Assembly (NCBI RefSeq): GCF_003315035.1
Contig: NZ_QNRE01000012.1
Span: 124,001-188,000, forward strand
Reading direction: 5' to 3'
From: Nocardia puris
Lineage (GTDB): Bacteria; Actinomycetota; Actinomycetes; Mycobacteriales; Mycobacteriaceae
DNA length: 64,000 nucleotides
Shown here one piece after another: positions 33,723 through 42,124 of this stretch. Made by a program: the position numbers and the translations under genes. The notes under the pieces were generated by a model, which worked only from the letters and a program-made list of their open reading frames with translations, was not told the origin of the DNA and made no database searches. Each line of letters opens with the position of its first letter. Within the stretch, counting starts at the first letter, position 1.

Positions 33723-34799
33723 CTAGAAGCGGGGGTGTTCGCCCAGGAGTACGGCGCGCACGGCGTCGCTGTCCTTGGCCTTCTTCACCGTGCCCAGCGT
33801 CCAGCACTCGATGTGCCGAGCGGTCAGCACGGCCAGCGCGCGGTCCACGTCCTCGGGGGCGACGACGGCGACCATGCCGACGCCCATGTTGAACGTCTTC
33901 TCCATCTCGGGGCGCTCCACCCGGCCGCGCTGGGCGATCATCTTGAACACCGGCGCGGGGTTCCAGGTGCCGCGGTCCAGTTCGGCCACCAGGCCGGCCG
34001 GGATGACGCGGGCCAGGTTGGCGGCCAGGCCGCCGCCGGTGACGTGGGAGAAGGTGCGCACGTCGGTCTCGGCGATCAGCGCCAGGCAGTCCTTGGCGTA
34101 GATGCGGGTGGGTTCGAGCAGCTCCTCGCCGAGGGTGCGGCCGAACTCCTCCACGTGGCCGGTGAGCGACATGCGGTCGATGTCGAGCAGCACCTTGCGG
34201 GCCAGGCTGTATCCGTTGGAGTGCAGGCCCGACGAGCCCATCGCGATCACCACGTCGCCCGGGCGCACCCGGTCGGGGCCGAGCACCGCGTCGGCCTCCA
34301 CCACGCCCACGCCGGTGGCGGAGAGGTCGTAGTCGTCGGGGTCCATCAGGCCGGGGTGCTCGGCGGTCTCGCCGCCCAGCAGCGCGCAACCGGCACGCAC
34401 GCAACCCTCGGCGATGCCGGACACCAGTTCGGCCACCTTCTCCGGGACGACCTTGCCGATGGCGATGTAGTCCTGGAGGAACAGCGGCTCCGCGCCGCAC
34501 ACCACGAGATCGTCGACGACCATCGCGACCAGATCCAGGCCGACCGTGTCGTGCTTGTCCATGGCCTGGGCGACCGCGATCTTGGTGCCCACACCGTCGG
34601 TGGAAGCGGCCAGCATTGGCTCCTTGTAGCCGCCCTTCAGCGCGAACAGGCCGGCGAATCCGCCCAACCCACCCTGCACCTCGGGACGGGTGGCTTTCTT
34701 CGCCAATGGCCCGAACAACTCGACCGCGCGGTCACCCGCCTCGATATCCACGCCTGCCGCGGCGTACGAAGCACCACCAGTGGGGGTCTGTTCAGTCAT
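33723..34799 (-). CDS. purM: Phosphoribosylformylglycinamidine cyclo-ligase (AIR synthetase)
   Basis: A 358-residue enzyme for step 5 of purine synthesis: ATP-dependent closure of FGAM to AIR. Motifs: ASTDGVGTKIAVAQAM, DLVVCGAEPLFLQDYIA, GGETAEHPG, GSSGLHSNGYSL and FSHVTGGGLAANLARV. The ATG at 34799 starts MTEQTPTGGASYAAAGVDIEAG as in relatives. Downstream of purF in the same direction with a 211-nt gap. Confidence 0.96.
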   Translation of the reverse strand: MTEQTPTGGASYAAAGVDIEAGDRAVELFGPLAKKATRPEVQGGLGGFAGLFALKGGYKEPMLAASTDGVGTKIAVAQAMDKHDTVGLDLVAMVVDDLVVCGAEPLFLQDYIAIGKVVPEKVAELVSGIAEGCVRAGCALLGGETAEHPGLMDPDDYDLSATGVGVVEADAVLGPDRVRPGDVVIAMGSSGLHSNGYSLARKVLLDIDRMSLTGHVEEFGRTLGEELLEPTRIYAKDCLALIAETDVRTFSHVTGGGLAANLARVIPAGLVAELDRGTWNPAPVFKMIAQRGRVERPEMEKTFNMGVGMVAVVAPEDVDRALAVLTARHIECWTLGTVKKAKDSDAVRAVLLGEHPRF

Positions 34800-34950
34800 T
34801 GTCGGGGAAAGCTCCAAACCGATCGGGCGGATGTTGGCCAGCTCAACCTAGCTTAGCTTCCCCGCCTCCCCGGGATTTTCGCCGGTCGTGAGAGCCACAC
34901 AAGGTGATCGTCGGGCCGACAGCTGGTGGCATGGCCGGGTTCTGGACGTA

Positions 34951-34973
34951 CCCGGCGAGTTACCGATGTGCTC
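34951..34973. repeat. Copy 2 of a short intergenic repeat
   Basis: CCCGGCGAGTTACCGATGTG and the three following bases match 11278-11300 at 20 of 23 positions. Shorter look-alikes occur at 57917-57936 and near 46280. It lies in the purM-purF gap. Confidence 0.45.
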
Positions 34974-35009
34974 AACGAGATCAGTCGCCGGCTGTGACAG
35001 GAAGATCGT

Positions 35010-36590
35010 CTACGGCCGACTCAGTGCGCTGGCGTTGGCATTCTCCGCCAGCAGGGCCGCTTCCGGGCGGCCGCTGAGCATTCCTTCCAGAACGTTCTTG
35101 CCGATGGCGGCTTCGGTGGGGAGGGGGATCGGGTAGTTGCCGTCGAAGCAGGCGCAGCACAGGCGGGTGCGGGGCTGTTCGGTGGCGGCGATCATGCCCT
35201 CGGTGGAGATGTAGCCGAGGGAGTCGGCGCCGATGGAGCGGCGCACGTTCTCGACCATGTCGGCGTAGTCGTCGTCGGCGCCCGCGCCGTTGGCGATCAG
35301 CTCCGCGCGCGAGGCGAAGTCGATGCCGTAGAAGCAGGGCCACTTGACCGGCGGCGAGGCGATGCGCACGTGGATCTCGATGGCGCCCGCCTCGCGCAGC
35401 ATGCGCACCAGGGCGCGCTGGGTGTTGCCGCGCACGATGGAGTCGTCCACCACGATGAGCCGCTTGCCGCGGATCACCTCGCGCAACGGATTGAGCTTCA
35501 ACCGGATGCCGAGCTGACGGATGGTCTGGCTCGGCTGGATGAAGGTGCGGCCCACGTAGGCGTTCTTCATCAGGCCCTGCCCGTAGGGCACACCCGAGCC
35601 CTGCGCGTAGCCGACCGCCGCGGGCGTGCCCGATTCGGGCACGGGGATCACCAGATCGGCCTCGACCGGATGCTCATCGGCGAGCCTGCGCCCGATGTCG
35701 ACGCGGGTGGCGTGCACCGAGCGACCGGAGATGGTGGAGTCGGGGCGCGCCAAGTAGACGTACTCGAAGACGCAGCCCTTGGGCTCGGGGTTGGCGAAAC
35801 GCATCGAGCGCACCCCGTCGGCGTCGATCGCCAGCAGTTCGCCCGGCTCGATCTCGCGCACGAACGACGCGCCGACGATGTCGAGGGCGGCGGTCTCACT
35901 GGCAACGACCCAGCCACGCTCGAGCCTGCCCAGGCACAGCGGACGCACGCCGTGCGGGTCGCGCGCGGCGTAGAGGGTGTGCTCGTCCATGAAGGTCAGG
36001 CAGAACGCGCCCTTCAGCTGCGGCAGCAGCTGCATGGCGGCCTGTTCGATGCTGGAGTCGGCGGCGCCGTGCGCGAGCAGCGCGGTCATCACGTCCGAGT
36101 CGGAGGTGGCCCCGACCGGCTGCGGCCGCCCGCCCTGCACGGGGTTGCCGATCAGGCCGAGTTCCCGTGCGCGACTTGCCAATTCGGCGGTGTTGACCAG
36201 ATTGCCGTTGTGGCCCAACGCCAGTCCGGAGCCGACGGCGGTGGTGCGGAAGATCGGCTGGGCGTTCTCCCAGGTGACCCCGCCGGTGGTGGAGTAGCGA
36301 CAGTGCCCGACGGCGATGTGGCCGGGCATGGCGGCCAGCGTCTGCTCATCGAACACCTGGGAGACCAAGCCCAGATCCTTGAACACCAGGATCTGCTGGC
36401 CGTCGGAGACCGCGATGCCCGCCGCCTCCTGGCCTCTGTGCTGGAGGGCATACAGCCCGTAATAGGTGAGCTTGGCCACGTCTTCGCTCGGTGCCCAGAC
36501 ACCGAACACGCCACACTCCTCGCGTGGCTCGTTCTCGTCCTGGTCGGGGGTGGCTGCGAGGCTGTCGACGGGTGGTTCGACGTTGGTCAC
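35010..36590 (-). CDS. purF: Amidophosphoribosyltransferase (PurF)
   Basis: A 526-residue enzyme for the first committed step of purine synthesis: glutamine plus PRPP to phosphoribosylamine. After a short propeptide the nucleophile appears in EECGVFGVW (Cys about residue 27). Other motifs: LQHRGQEAAGIA, GHCRYSTTG, LGHNGNLVN, the PRPP loop LIVVDDSIVRGNTQRA, and C-terminal cysteines (RLCCACFDGNYP) that with an upstream Cys suggest the Fe-S type. The GTG at 36590 has GGGAGC 8 nt upstream. Confidence 0.96.
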   Translation of the reverse strand: MTNVEPPVDSLAATPDQDENEPREECGVFGVWAPSEDVAKLTYYGLYALQHRGQEAAGIAVSDGQQILVFKDLGLVSQVFDEQTLAAMPGHIAVGHCRYSTTGGVTWENAQPIFRTTAVGSGLALGHNGNLVNTAELASRARELGLIGNPVQGGRPQPVGATSDSDVMTALLAHGAADSSIEQAAMQLLPQLKGAFCLTFMDEHTLYAARDPHGVRPLCLGRLERGWVVASETAALDIVGASFVREIEPGELLAIDADGVRSMRFANPEPKGCVFEYVYLARPDSTISGRSVHATRVDIGRRLADEHPVEADLVIPVPESGTPAAVGYAQGSGVPYGQGLMKNAYVGRTFIQPSQTIRQLGIRLKLNPLREVIRGKRLIVVDDSIVRGNTQRALVRMLREAGAIEIHVRIASPPVKWPCFYGIDFASRAELIANGAGADDDYADMVENVRRSIGADSLGYISTEGMIAATEQPRTRLCCACFDGNYPIPLPTEAAIGKNVLEGMLSGRPEAALLAENANASALSRP

Positions 36591-36733
36591 CGTTTGCTCC
36601 CTGTTAGGGCGGGCTGGGGGCACACGTCATTCTACGGGTGCGCGGCCGATCCCGATCACGACCTCCGCATACCGGCAGCAATCTCCCGTGTCGATCCCCC
36701 GCGCGAGCACGGTCGCGGCGGTACCGTGCGATC

Positions 36734-38071
36734 GTGGTCACAACGCGGAGCGTGAGCGGGGACGATTCGGACACACCGGCGCGCAGCGTGCCCGGTTACC
36801 TGCGACTCGGCGGCCCACCGCTCGCGGTGCTGGCCCTGCTCGCCGCCCTGCTCGGCTACATGTACCTGGTCTACGTGGCCGATCCCGAGGAGAACCTGCA
36901 CCACTTCCCCATCGCCCTGGTGAACCAGGACGTGGGCGAGACACTCGGTCAGCCCGGCCAGGAGCAGCGCGTCAACTTCGGCGAGGAGGTCGCGGCGGGT
37001 TTGCGCGAAGCGGTGCCCGCCGACAAGATCGACCTGCGTGTGCTCGGAATCACCGAGGCGCAGCGGCAGATGCAGACCGGCGCGGTCTACGGCGCGATCA
37101 TCATCCCGGGCGATTTCAGCAAGCGGCTGGGGATTCTCGGCGTGGGCAGCGTGGTGCCCGGAGATATCGAACGGCCGATCCTCACCTTCCAAACCAACCC
37201 GCGCACCGGCGCTTTCGCTACCGCGATCGTCAATCGCATCACCGCGCAGGCGTTCCCGCAGATCAATGAACGCGTCGGGCAGCAGCTCACCGAACAGGTC
37301 ACCGCGCAACTCGCCCCGCCCGACGGCGGACCCGCGCCCGAACTGTCCGGGGCCACGCGGCTCACGCTGGCCAGTCCCGTGCATCTGGTGGCGGAGGAAT
37401 ACCGGCCGCTGCCCGCCGGGACCGGTGCCGGGCTCACCGCGTTCTTCTACGCCCTGCTCCTGTTGCTGATCGGCGTGGTCGGCTCGATGACGATTCACAC
37501 CATGGTCGATTCCGCGCTCGGGTTCACGCCCACCGAATACGGGCCCTGGTACGTGCATTTCCCGCCGACGCCGATCTCGCGCTTCAAAACCCTGCTCATC
37601 AAATGGGGCGTGATGGCGGTGCTGGCGGTTGTCGCCTCGCTGGTCTATCTGCTGGTGGCGAAGGCTCTGGGGATGCCGGTGGACCGGCCGCTGGGGCTGT
37701 TCCTCTACAGCGCGTTCGCGATCCTCGCCGTCGGCTTCACCGGTCTGTCGGTGCTGGCCGCGATCGGGTCGGCCGGGCTGCTGGTGAACCTCATCCTGTT
37801 CATCGTGCTGGGCCTGCCCTCCTCCGGCGGCACGGTGCCGATCGAGGCGACCCCGCGCTCGGTGGCCTGGCTCGCCGAATTCGAGCCCATGCACCAAGTG
37901 TTCCTCGCCGTGCGCTCCATCCTGTACTTCGACGGCAACTGGTCCGCCGGCCTCACGCGCGGCTTCTGGATGACGTTGTTCGGCCTGTTCGTCGGCCTCG
38001 CCTTCGGCGCGATCATCACCCGCTACTACGACTACAAAGGCCTGCACCGCGTGAACCGCGCGACCACCTGA
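36734..38071 (+). CDS. DUF3533 / YhgE-Pip-like membrane protein
   Basis: A 445-residue protein: one N-terminal membrane helix (about 25-45), an extracytoplasmic domain of about 200 residues (ALVNQDVG, YGAIIIPGDFSKRL, PILTFQTNPRTGAFATAIVNRI), then five or six C-terminal helices. This layout matches YhgE/Pip-type and ABC-2-like exporters. The GTG at 36734 lies 6 nt after TACCGT (36722-36727), so it is likely leaderless. Divergent from purF. Substrate unknown. Confidence 0.8.
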   Translation: MVTTRSVSGDDSDTPARSVPGYLRLGGPPLAVLALLAALLGYMYLVYVADPEENLHHFPIALVNQDVGETLGQPGQEQRVNFGEEVAAGLREAVPADKIDLRVLGITEAQRQMQTGAVYGAIIIPGDFSKRLGILGVGSVVPGDIERPILTFQTNPRTGAFATAIVNRITAQAFPQINERVGQQLTEQVTAQLAPPDGGPAPELSGATRLTLASPVHLVAEEYRPLPAGTGAGLTAFFYALLLLLIGVVGSMTIHTMVDSALGFTPTEYGPWYVHFPPTPISRFKTLLIKWGVMAVLAVVASLVYLLVAKALGMPVDRPLGLFLYSAFAILAVGFTGLSVLAAIGSAGLLVNLILFIVLGLPSSGGTVPIEATPRSVAWLAEFEPMHQVFLAVRSILYFDGNWSAGLTRGFWMTLFGLFVGLAFGAIITRYYDYKGLHRVNRATT

Positions 38072-38155
38072 ATCCACGTTGGAGCGCGGTCGTACGTCGA
38101 GCCGCGGCTCCTGGGCGACACCCGTTGCGGTGGGGACGAATCGGTTGCCGCGAGT

Positions 38156-38545
38156 TCAGTCGGCGCGGGCGATGGGGAGCCAGTGGGCGACTTCGGCGGC
38201 ACGGATGCCCGAGGCGGTGAGGGCGCCGGAGGTGGCGGCGGTGTCGAAGTCGAGCAGGCCGGTGGCGAGGAGAAGCCAGGTGCGCGGGTCGGTTTCGACG
38301 ACGTTGGGTGGGGTGCCGCGGGTGTGGCGGGGGCCTGCCACGCATTGAACCGCGACGAATGGCGGGACGCGCACCTCCACCGAATGGCCGGGCGCGGTGG
38401 CGGCGAGGGTGCGGGCGGTGGTGCGCACGGCCGCCGCCAGCTCGGTGCGCGCCGGCTCGGGCACCGTCTCGTCGCGCAACCACGCGCTCACCGCCGCCAC
38501 CGCCGCCCGCATCTCCGCCGGGTCCACCACCGCTCGTCGTCCCAC
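38156..38545 (-). CDS. Sterol carrier family protein
   Basis: A 129-residue protein resembling the mycobacterial Rv0807 family of sterol-carrier-like / MDMPI-type proteins. Segments: FVAVQCVAGPRHTRGTPPN and ETDPRTWLLLATG, the latter typical of the family. The GTG at 38545 follows TACCCT by 7 nt on the minus strand, so it is probably leaderless and the longer open frame is not coding. No membrane or signal segment. Ligand unknown. Confidence 0.7.
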   Translation of the reverse strand: MGRRAVVDPAEMRAAVAAVSAWLRDETVPEPARTELAAAVRTTARTLAATAPGHSVEVRVPPFVAVQCVAGPRHTRGTPPNVVETDPRTWLLLATGLLDFDTAATSGALTASGIRAAEVAHWLPIARAD

Positions 38546-38715
38546 GCCGCCAAGGGTACCGAGACCGTCCGACTCCGTTCCCGCGCCGGCCGCCCCCGCA
38601 CGTCGCCACACAATCCCCGCGACGGTCACGACGGGCCGGCTCTTCGGCCTGGAGTCCGCCCGCCCGATCCCCGACCTCGATCACGGGACACGCTGCCCGG
38701 CACCGCGCGACTCGC

Positions 38716-39141
38716 TCACTCCGCCCAGGGTCCGATGCCGCCGACCTTCTCGATGCGGACGTGGGTGATGAGGCCGGGTGGGGCGTCGGCGGGCGGGAAG
38801 TCGATGCCGGGTGCGGCCAGGGTTTCGGCGAGTTCGGCGAGGAGTTCCGGGCCGCCGCCCTCGGTGACGTAGGCCGTGCCGGTGACGGCGAGGTATGGGG
38901 TCATGAGTTCGCCGCGCTCGCGGGAGACGACGGTGACGGCGACGCGAGGGTCGCGGCGCACATTGCGGACCTTCTTGTACTCGCCGAGGTGCCCGACCAA
39001 GAGTTCGTCGTCACCGTCGTCGTTCGTACGCAAACCCACCCACACCAGGCTGACTTGCGGGCTGCCGTCGGGATTGAGCGTCACCAAAGTCGCATCCGCG
39101 CCGGCGCCGATCAGAGCGCGCGCCGAATCATCGAGTTTCAT
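38716..39141 (-). CDS. PPOX-class F420-dependent oxidoreductase
   Basis: A 141-residue split-barrel flavin/deazaflavin protein (FDOR/pyridoxamine oxidase-like). Typical segments are ATLVTLNPDGSPQVSLVWV, KKVRNVRRDPRVAVTVV and YLAVTGTAYVTEGG. Such enzymes use F420H2 to reduce varied substrates in the cytoplasm. The ATG at 39141 lies inside the end of the upstream CPBP gene (14-nt overlap). Confidence 0.88.
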   Translation of the reverse strand: MKLDDSARALIGAGADATLVTLNPDGSPQVSLVWVGLRTNDDGDDELLVGHLGEYKKVRNVRRDPRVAVTVVSRERGELMTPYLAVTGTAYVTEGGGPELLAELAETLAAPGIDFPPADAPPGLITHVRIEKVGGIGPWAE

Positions 39142-39826
39142 GCCCCGAGCCAACACCATTCACGCTCGATAATTCCCGCCCACGGACCGGCGTGGTGGAC
39201 CCCAACGCCGCCGCCACGTGCGTGACCAGCACCCCGCCCGCGTTGAACGCCCAGTGCAGCAGCGCCGGGGCGGTCGCGCTCCCGGTGCGGCGGCGGAGTT
39301 CTCCGAACAGCACACCACCACCGGCCGTGACGAGCACCGTCGCCGGAACGCTGTCGCCGCCGGCGCGGGCGGGGTGGATGTGCCACAGGCCGAAGGCGGC
39401 AGCGCCCAGCAGTGGGCCTGCCTTGGGAAAAGCGTTGTCCAGCAACGGTTCCAAGGTGGCGCGGAAGATCAACTCCTCGCTGTACACCGTGCCGAACGGG
39501 ATGTGCACCAGCACCCATTCGGCGGTGCTCACATCCTGATCGCGCCCCGACAACTCCCCCAACCGCGCACGCACCGACGGAATCGCCAGCGCCGCACCGT
39601 AACCGGCGAAGACCACCGCACCGGCCAGCGCACCCGCGCGCGCCCCGCGCGATGACCACCACCGCGGCCGCCCACCGAGAACCGCCGCGTACCCACTCGC
39701 GAACACCACGTTGGCCGCCGTGCGCCCCCGATGATCCATCCCCAGCCTCGGCAGGACCACATTGCTCCACAGCAGCGGAAGCGCGCACGCGACAGCCGCG
39801 TCGACGAAGCGACCGCTCCCCCTCAC
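39128..39826 (-). CDS. CPBP family intramembrane metalloprotease
   Basis: A 232-residue membrane protein with about six helices and the CPBP/Abi (type II CAAX protease-like) motifs EELIFRATL, FGLWHIH and LLHWAFN, which carry the metal-binding Glu and His residues. The GTG at 39826 overlaps the stop of the alpha/beta-hydrolase gene (GTGA), so the two are coupled; the end overlaps the PPOX gene. Family members process prenylated or other membrane proteins, often in self-protection; the target is unknown here. Confidence 0.85.
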   Translation of the reverse strand: MRGSGRFVDAAVACALPLLWSNVVLPRLGMDHRGRTAANVVFASGYAAVLGGRPRWWSSRGARAGALAGAVVFAGYGAALAIPSVRARLGELSGRDQDVSTAEWVLVHIPFGTVYSEELIFRATLEPLLDNAFPKAGPLLGAAAFGLWHIHPARAGGDSVPATVLVTAGGGVLFGELRRRTGSATAPALLHWAFNAGGVLVTHVAAALGSTTPVRGRELSSVNGVGSGHETR

Positions 39827-41556
39827 TTGGTCTCCCGCTCCTGCTCCTCCGCCAACTCCAGGTTGACCCGGATGCGTTCGGCCAGTTCGGCATTCCAGTC
39901 GGGGGGTTCGGTGATGGCGGCCCACCCGTCGAGCACCAGGCTGCCGTAGCGGTGGCCGTGGCCGTCGGAAACCCCTTGGGCGTTGGTGAGATCGGCCGTC
40001 ACCTGCCAGAACGTGACGAACGGAGCCCAGCGCATCTGCGACGACACGTCCGATCCGCGCGGCTCGGACAGCCAATCCGGTTGGGAGAAGATGAGATCCG
40101 GCGACCACCAGACGATCGGGTCGGACGGGTGCATGAGGTAGGCGATGCGCGGCGCCCGCCACTCCGGCCCCGGCACCGCGAGATCGGCCGCCTCGGCGGC
40201 GAATCGGACCACCAGCCCGTCGGCGTAGATCGGCTGCACCTCGCGCGAGCCCGGGTCGCGGCGCGAAACGAACTGCTTCCACAGGCGATTCGAATTCGGC
40301 GGCCCCACCCACAGCGCGCCGTCCACCTTCTCCCGCAGATCGGCCAGTCCCTCGAACGCGGCTTCGGATCCCTGCGAACCCAGGCTCTCGCCGTACACGA
40401 ACAGCCTCGGGCGCGAGTCGGCGGGCCGCAGCGACCAGTGCGCGTACACCGCGTCGAACAGCTCGCGCCCCGCCGCGGCCGCCTTCTCCCGGTCGGACAG
40501 GAACGACAGCACGCTCGGCAGGTACGAGTACTGGCTCGCGACGATCGCGGTGTCGCCGCCGTACATGTACTCGATCGCGCCCGCCGCAAGGGAATTCACC
40601 CAGCCGGTGCCCGTGGTGGTGACCACCACCATCACCTGGCGCTCGAAGGCGCCGGCGCGCTCCAGTTCCTCCACGGCCAGCGCGGACTGCTCCTGGTCGT
40701 TGCGCGCGGACTCCAACCCCACGTACGCGCGGATGGGTTCGCGCGCGGTGCGCCCGGTGACCGCTTCGATGCGGCTGGCCGTGGGCCCGGTCGAGACGAA
40801 CCAGCGGCCCTCGAAGCCAAGGGTTTCCCACGCCGCCAGCGACTGCGGGCTGCCGGAGCGCTCCGGCTGCTGCGGCTGCACGGCGTTGGGCGAGGTGTGG
40901 TCGTTGCGCACGCTGAACGCCGAGTTGGCCACCGCGGTGAACGCCCGCGACGCGACACCGTTGAACAGCGTCACCGCCAGCACCACCAGCACCAGCGCGC
41001 CCGCGGTGGGCGCGAGCTCGCGCGGCACCTTCATCCGCCGGTTGAGCTGGCGCGCCAGGAACAGGATGATCTCGCGCAGCGTGCGGTAGGCGGCCACCAC
41101 GGCCGCCGCGACCGCCAGGCTCAGGAACCCGGTGCGCAGGTAGGCGGGGGTGGTGGTGCCCTCCATCCCCATCAGTGCGGTGATCTCGCGCTGCCAGCGC
41201 GCCGACTGCACCAGCATCAGCGCGGCCGTGAGCGCCGCCGTGAACAGCAGCGCCGATTTCACCGCGTACCGCACCCAGGTCGGCGGCGCGGGAATGGTCC
41301 AGCGCGGCCGCACCAGCGAGCGGAACCCCCACTCCACCAGACAGCCGAGGCCGTAGCCGAGCGCGGCGTTGATCCCCGAGATCAGACCTTGGAACAGCCA
41401 GTCGCGCGGCACCAGCGACGGCGTCACCGACAGGGCGAAGAACACCGTAGCGACCACCAGGCCGACGTAGTTCAGGTCGATGATGTCCTCGGCGCGGCGC
41501 ACCACGACAGCCACGCGGGCGCGCAGCTTCGTCAGAGTGTCGGCCTTCTCGAGCAC
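39823..41556 (-). CDS. Membrane-anchored alpha/beta-hydrolase (PF10081 type), copy 1
   Basis: A 577-residue protein with an N-terminal membrane domain of four or more helices (about 30-190) and a C-terminal alpha/beta-hydrolase domain with nucleophile elbow GESLGSQGSE, SVRNDHTSPNAV, VVVTTTGTGWVNS and DGHGHRYGSLVLDGWAAI. Enzymatic activity is undefined for the family. The GTG at 41556 starts MLEKADTLTK; a CATACT element 6 nt upstream suggests a leaderless start. It is a close paralogue of the gene at 42125, and the two flank a small YiaA/YiaB-like gene. Confidence 0.88.
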   Translation of the reverse strand: MLEKADTLTKLRARVAVVVRRAEDIIDLNYVGLVVATVFFALSVTPSLVPRDWLFQGLISGINAALGYGLGCLVEWGFRSLVRPRWTIPAPPTWVRYAVKSALLFTAALTAALMLVQSARWQREITALMGMEGTTTPAYLRTGFLSLAVAAAVVAAYRTLREIILFLARQLNRRMKVPRELAPTAGALVLVVLAVTLFNGVASRAFTAVANSAFSVRNDHTSPNAVQPQQPERSGSPQSLAAWETLGFEGRWFVSTGPTASRIEAVTGRTAREPIRAYVGLESARNDQEQSALAVEELERAGAFERQVMVVVTTTGTGWVNSLAAGAIEYMYGGDTAIVASQYSYLPSVLSFLSDREKAAAAGRELFDAVYAHWSLRPADSRPRLFVYGESLGSQGSEAAFEGLADLREKVDGALWVGPPNSNRLWKQFVSRRDPGSREVQPIYADGLVVRFAAEAADLAVPGPEWRAPRIAYLMHPSDPIVWWSPDLIFSQPDWLSEPRGSDVSSQMRWAPFVTFWQVTADLTNAQGVSDGHGHRYGSLVLDGWAAITEPPDWNAELAERIRVNLELAEEQERETK

Positions 41557-41710
41557 CCGAACAGTATGGCGGTCCGCGCCGACAGCCGGACGCGTTGGCG
41601 GCGGGCCACGCGGGGCGACCGGGTAGGGATCACAGTTCGGCGCGCGGCAAATACCCACGCGCCTCGAGTATTCCTACACGGTCGCCGGACCGCCCGCTCG
41701 AGCACACTCG

Positions 41711-42007
41711 ATGACCATGAGCACTCCAAACGCCTCGCCGAAAAGCACCTCGGCATACGTGGCGCAGGCCGCGATCGCGTTCGGCGTTAGCTTGTTCGGG
41801 GCGGGCGTCGGCATCTTCTATCTCCCACTGGACGTGTGGCAGCGCGGCTTCATGGCGATGTCCGTGTTGTTCCTGGTGACCAGCAGCTTCACCCTGGCCA
41901 AGGTCGTCCGCGACCAGCACGAGGCCAACTCCACCACCCACCGCATCGACGCGGCGCGGCTGGAAAAGCTGATGGCTGAACACAATCCGTACGAACCGAA
42001 GATCTGA
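41711..42007 (+). CDS. YiaA/YiaB-like small membrane protein
   Basis: A 98-residue protein with two membrane helices (about 15-38 and 45-67) and a charged C-terminal tail (DQHEANSTTHRIDAARLEKL). It matches the YiaA/YiaB family, which has no known function. The start is ATG 41711 or 41717. It is the only plus-strand gene between the two hydrolase paralogues. Confidence 0.75.
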   Translation: MTMSTPNASPKSTSAYVAQAAIAFGVSLFGAGVGIFYLPLDVWQRGFMAMSVLFLVTSSFTLAKVVRDQHEANSTTHRIDAARLEKLMAEHNPYEPKI

Positions 42008-42014
42008 CCACCGC

Positions 42015-42078
42015 GGGCGAACACTCCGCGCGCGGGTCCGGCGACGAGGGGTCCGGGCCCGCCCGGGGGTGTTCGCCC
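42015..42078. terminator. Weak long-loop inverted repeat
   Basis: A 10-bp perfect match (42015-42024 with 42069-42078) with a 44-nt GC-rich interior, between convergent genes. It may act as a terminator. Confidence 0.35.
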
Positions 42079-42124
42079 CCTTCGGGCCGGGCGCACACCG
42101 CGACCTCCGATGACGCGCCCCGCC

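Noticed and set aside
39128..41332. A 734-codon minus-strand frame as one large fused protein
   Set aside because: Only its last 232 codons, from the GTG at 39826, are a real CPBP protease; the rest is a shadow of the hydrolase gene in another frame.
41711..42007. The small gene between hydrolase copies as part of a transposon that caused the duplication
   Set aside because: It matches the YiaA/YiaB family and there are no terminal inverted repeats, target duplications or transposase nearby.
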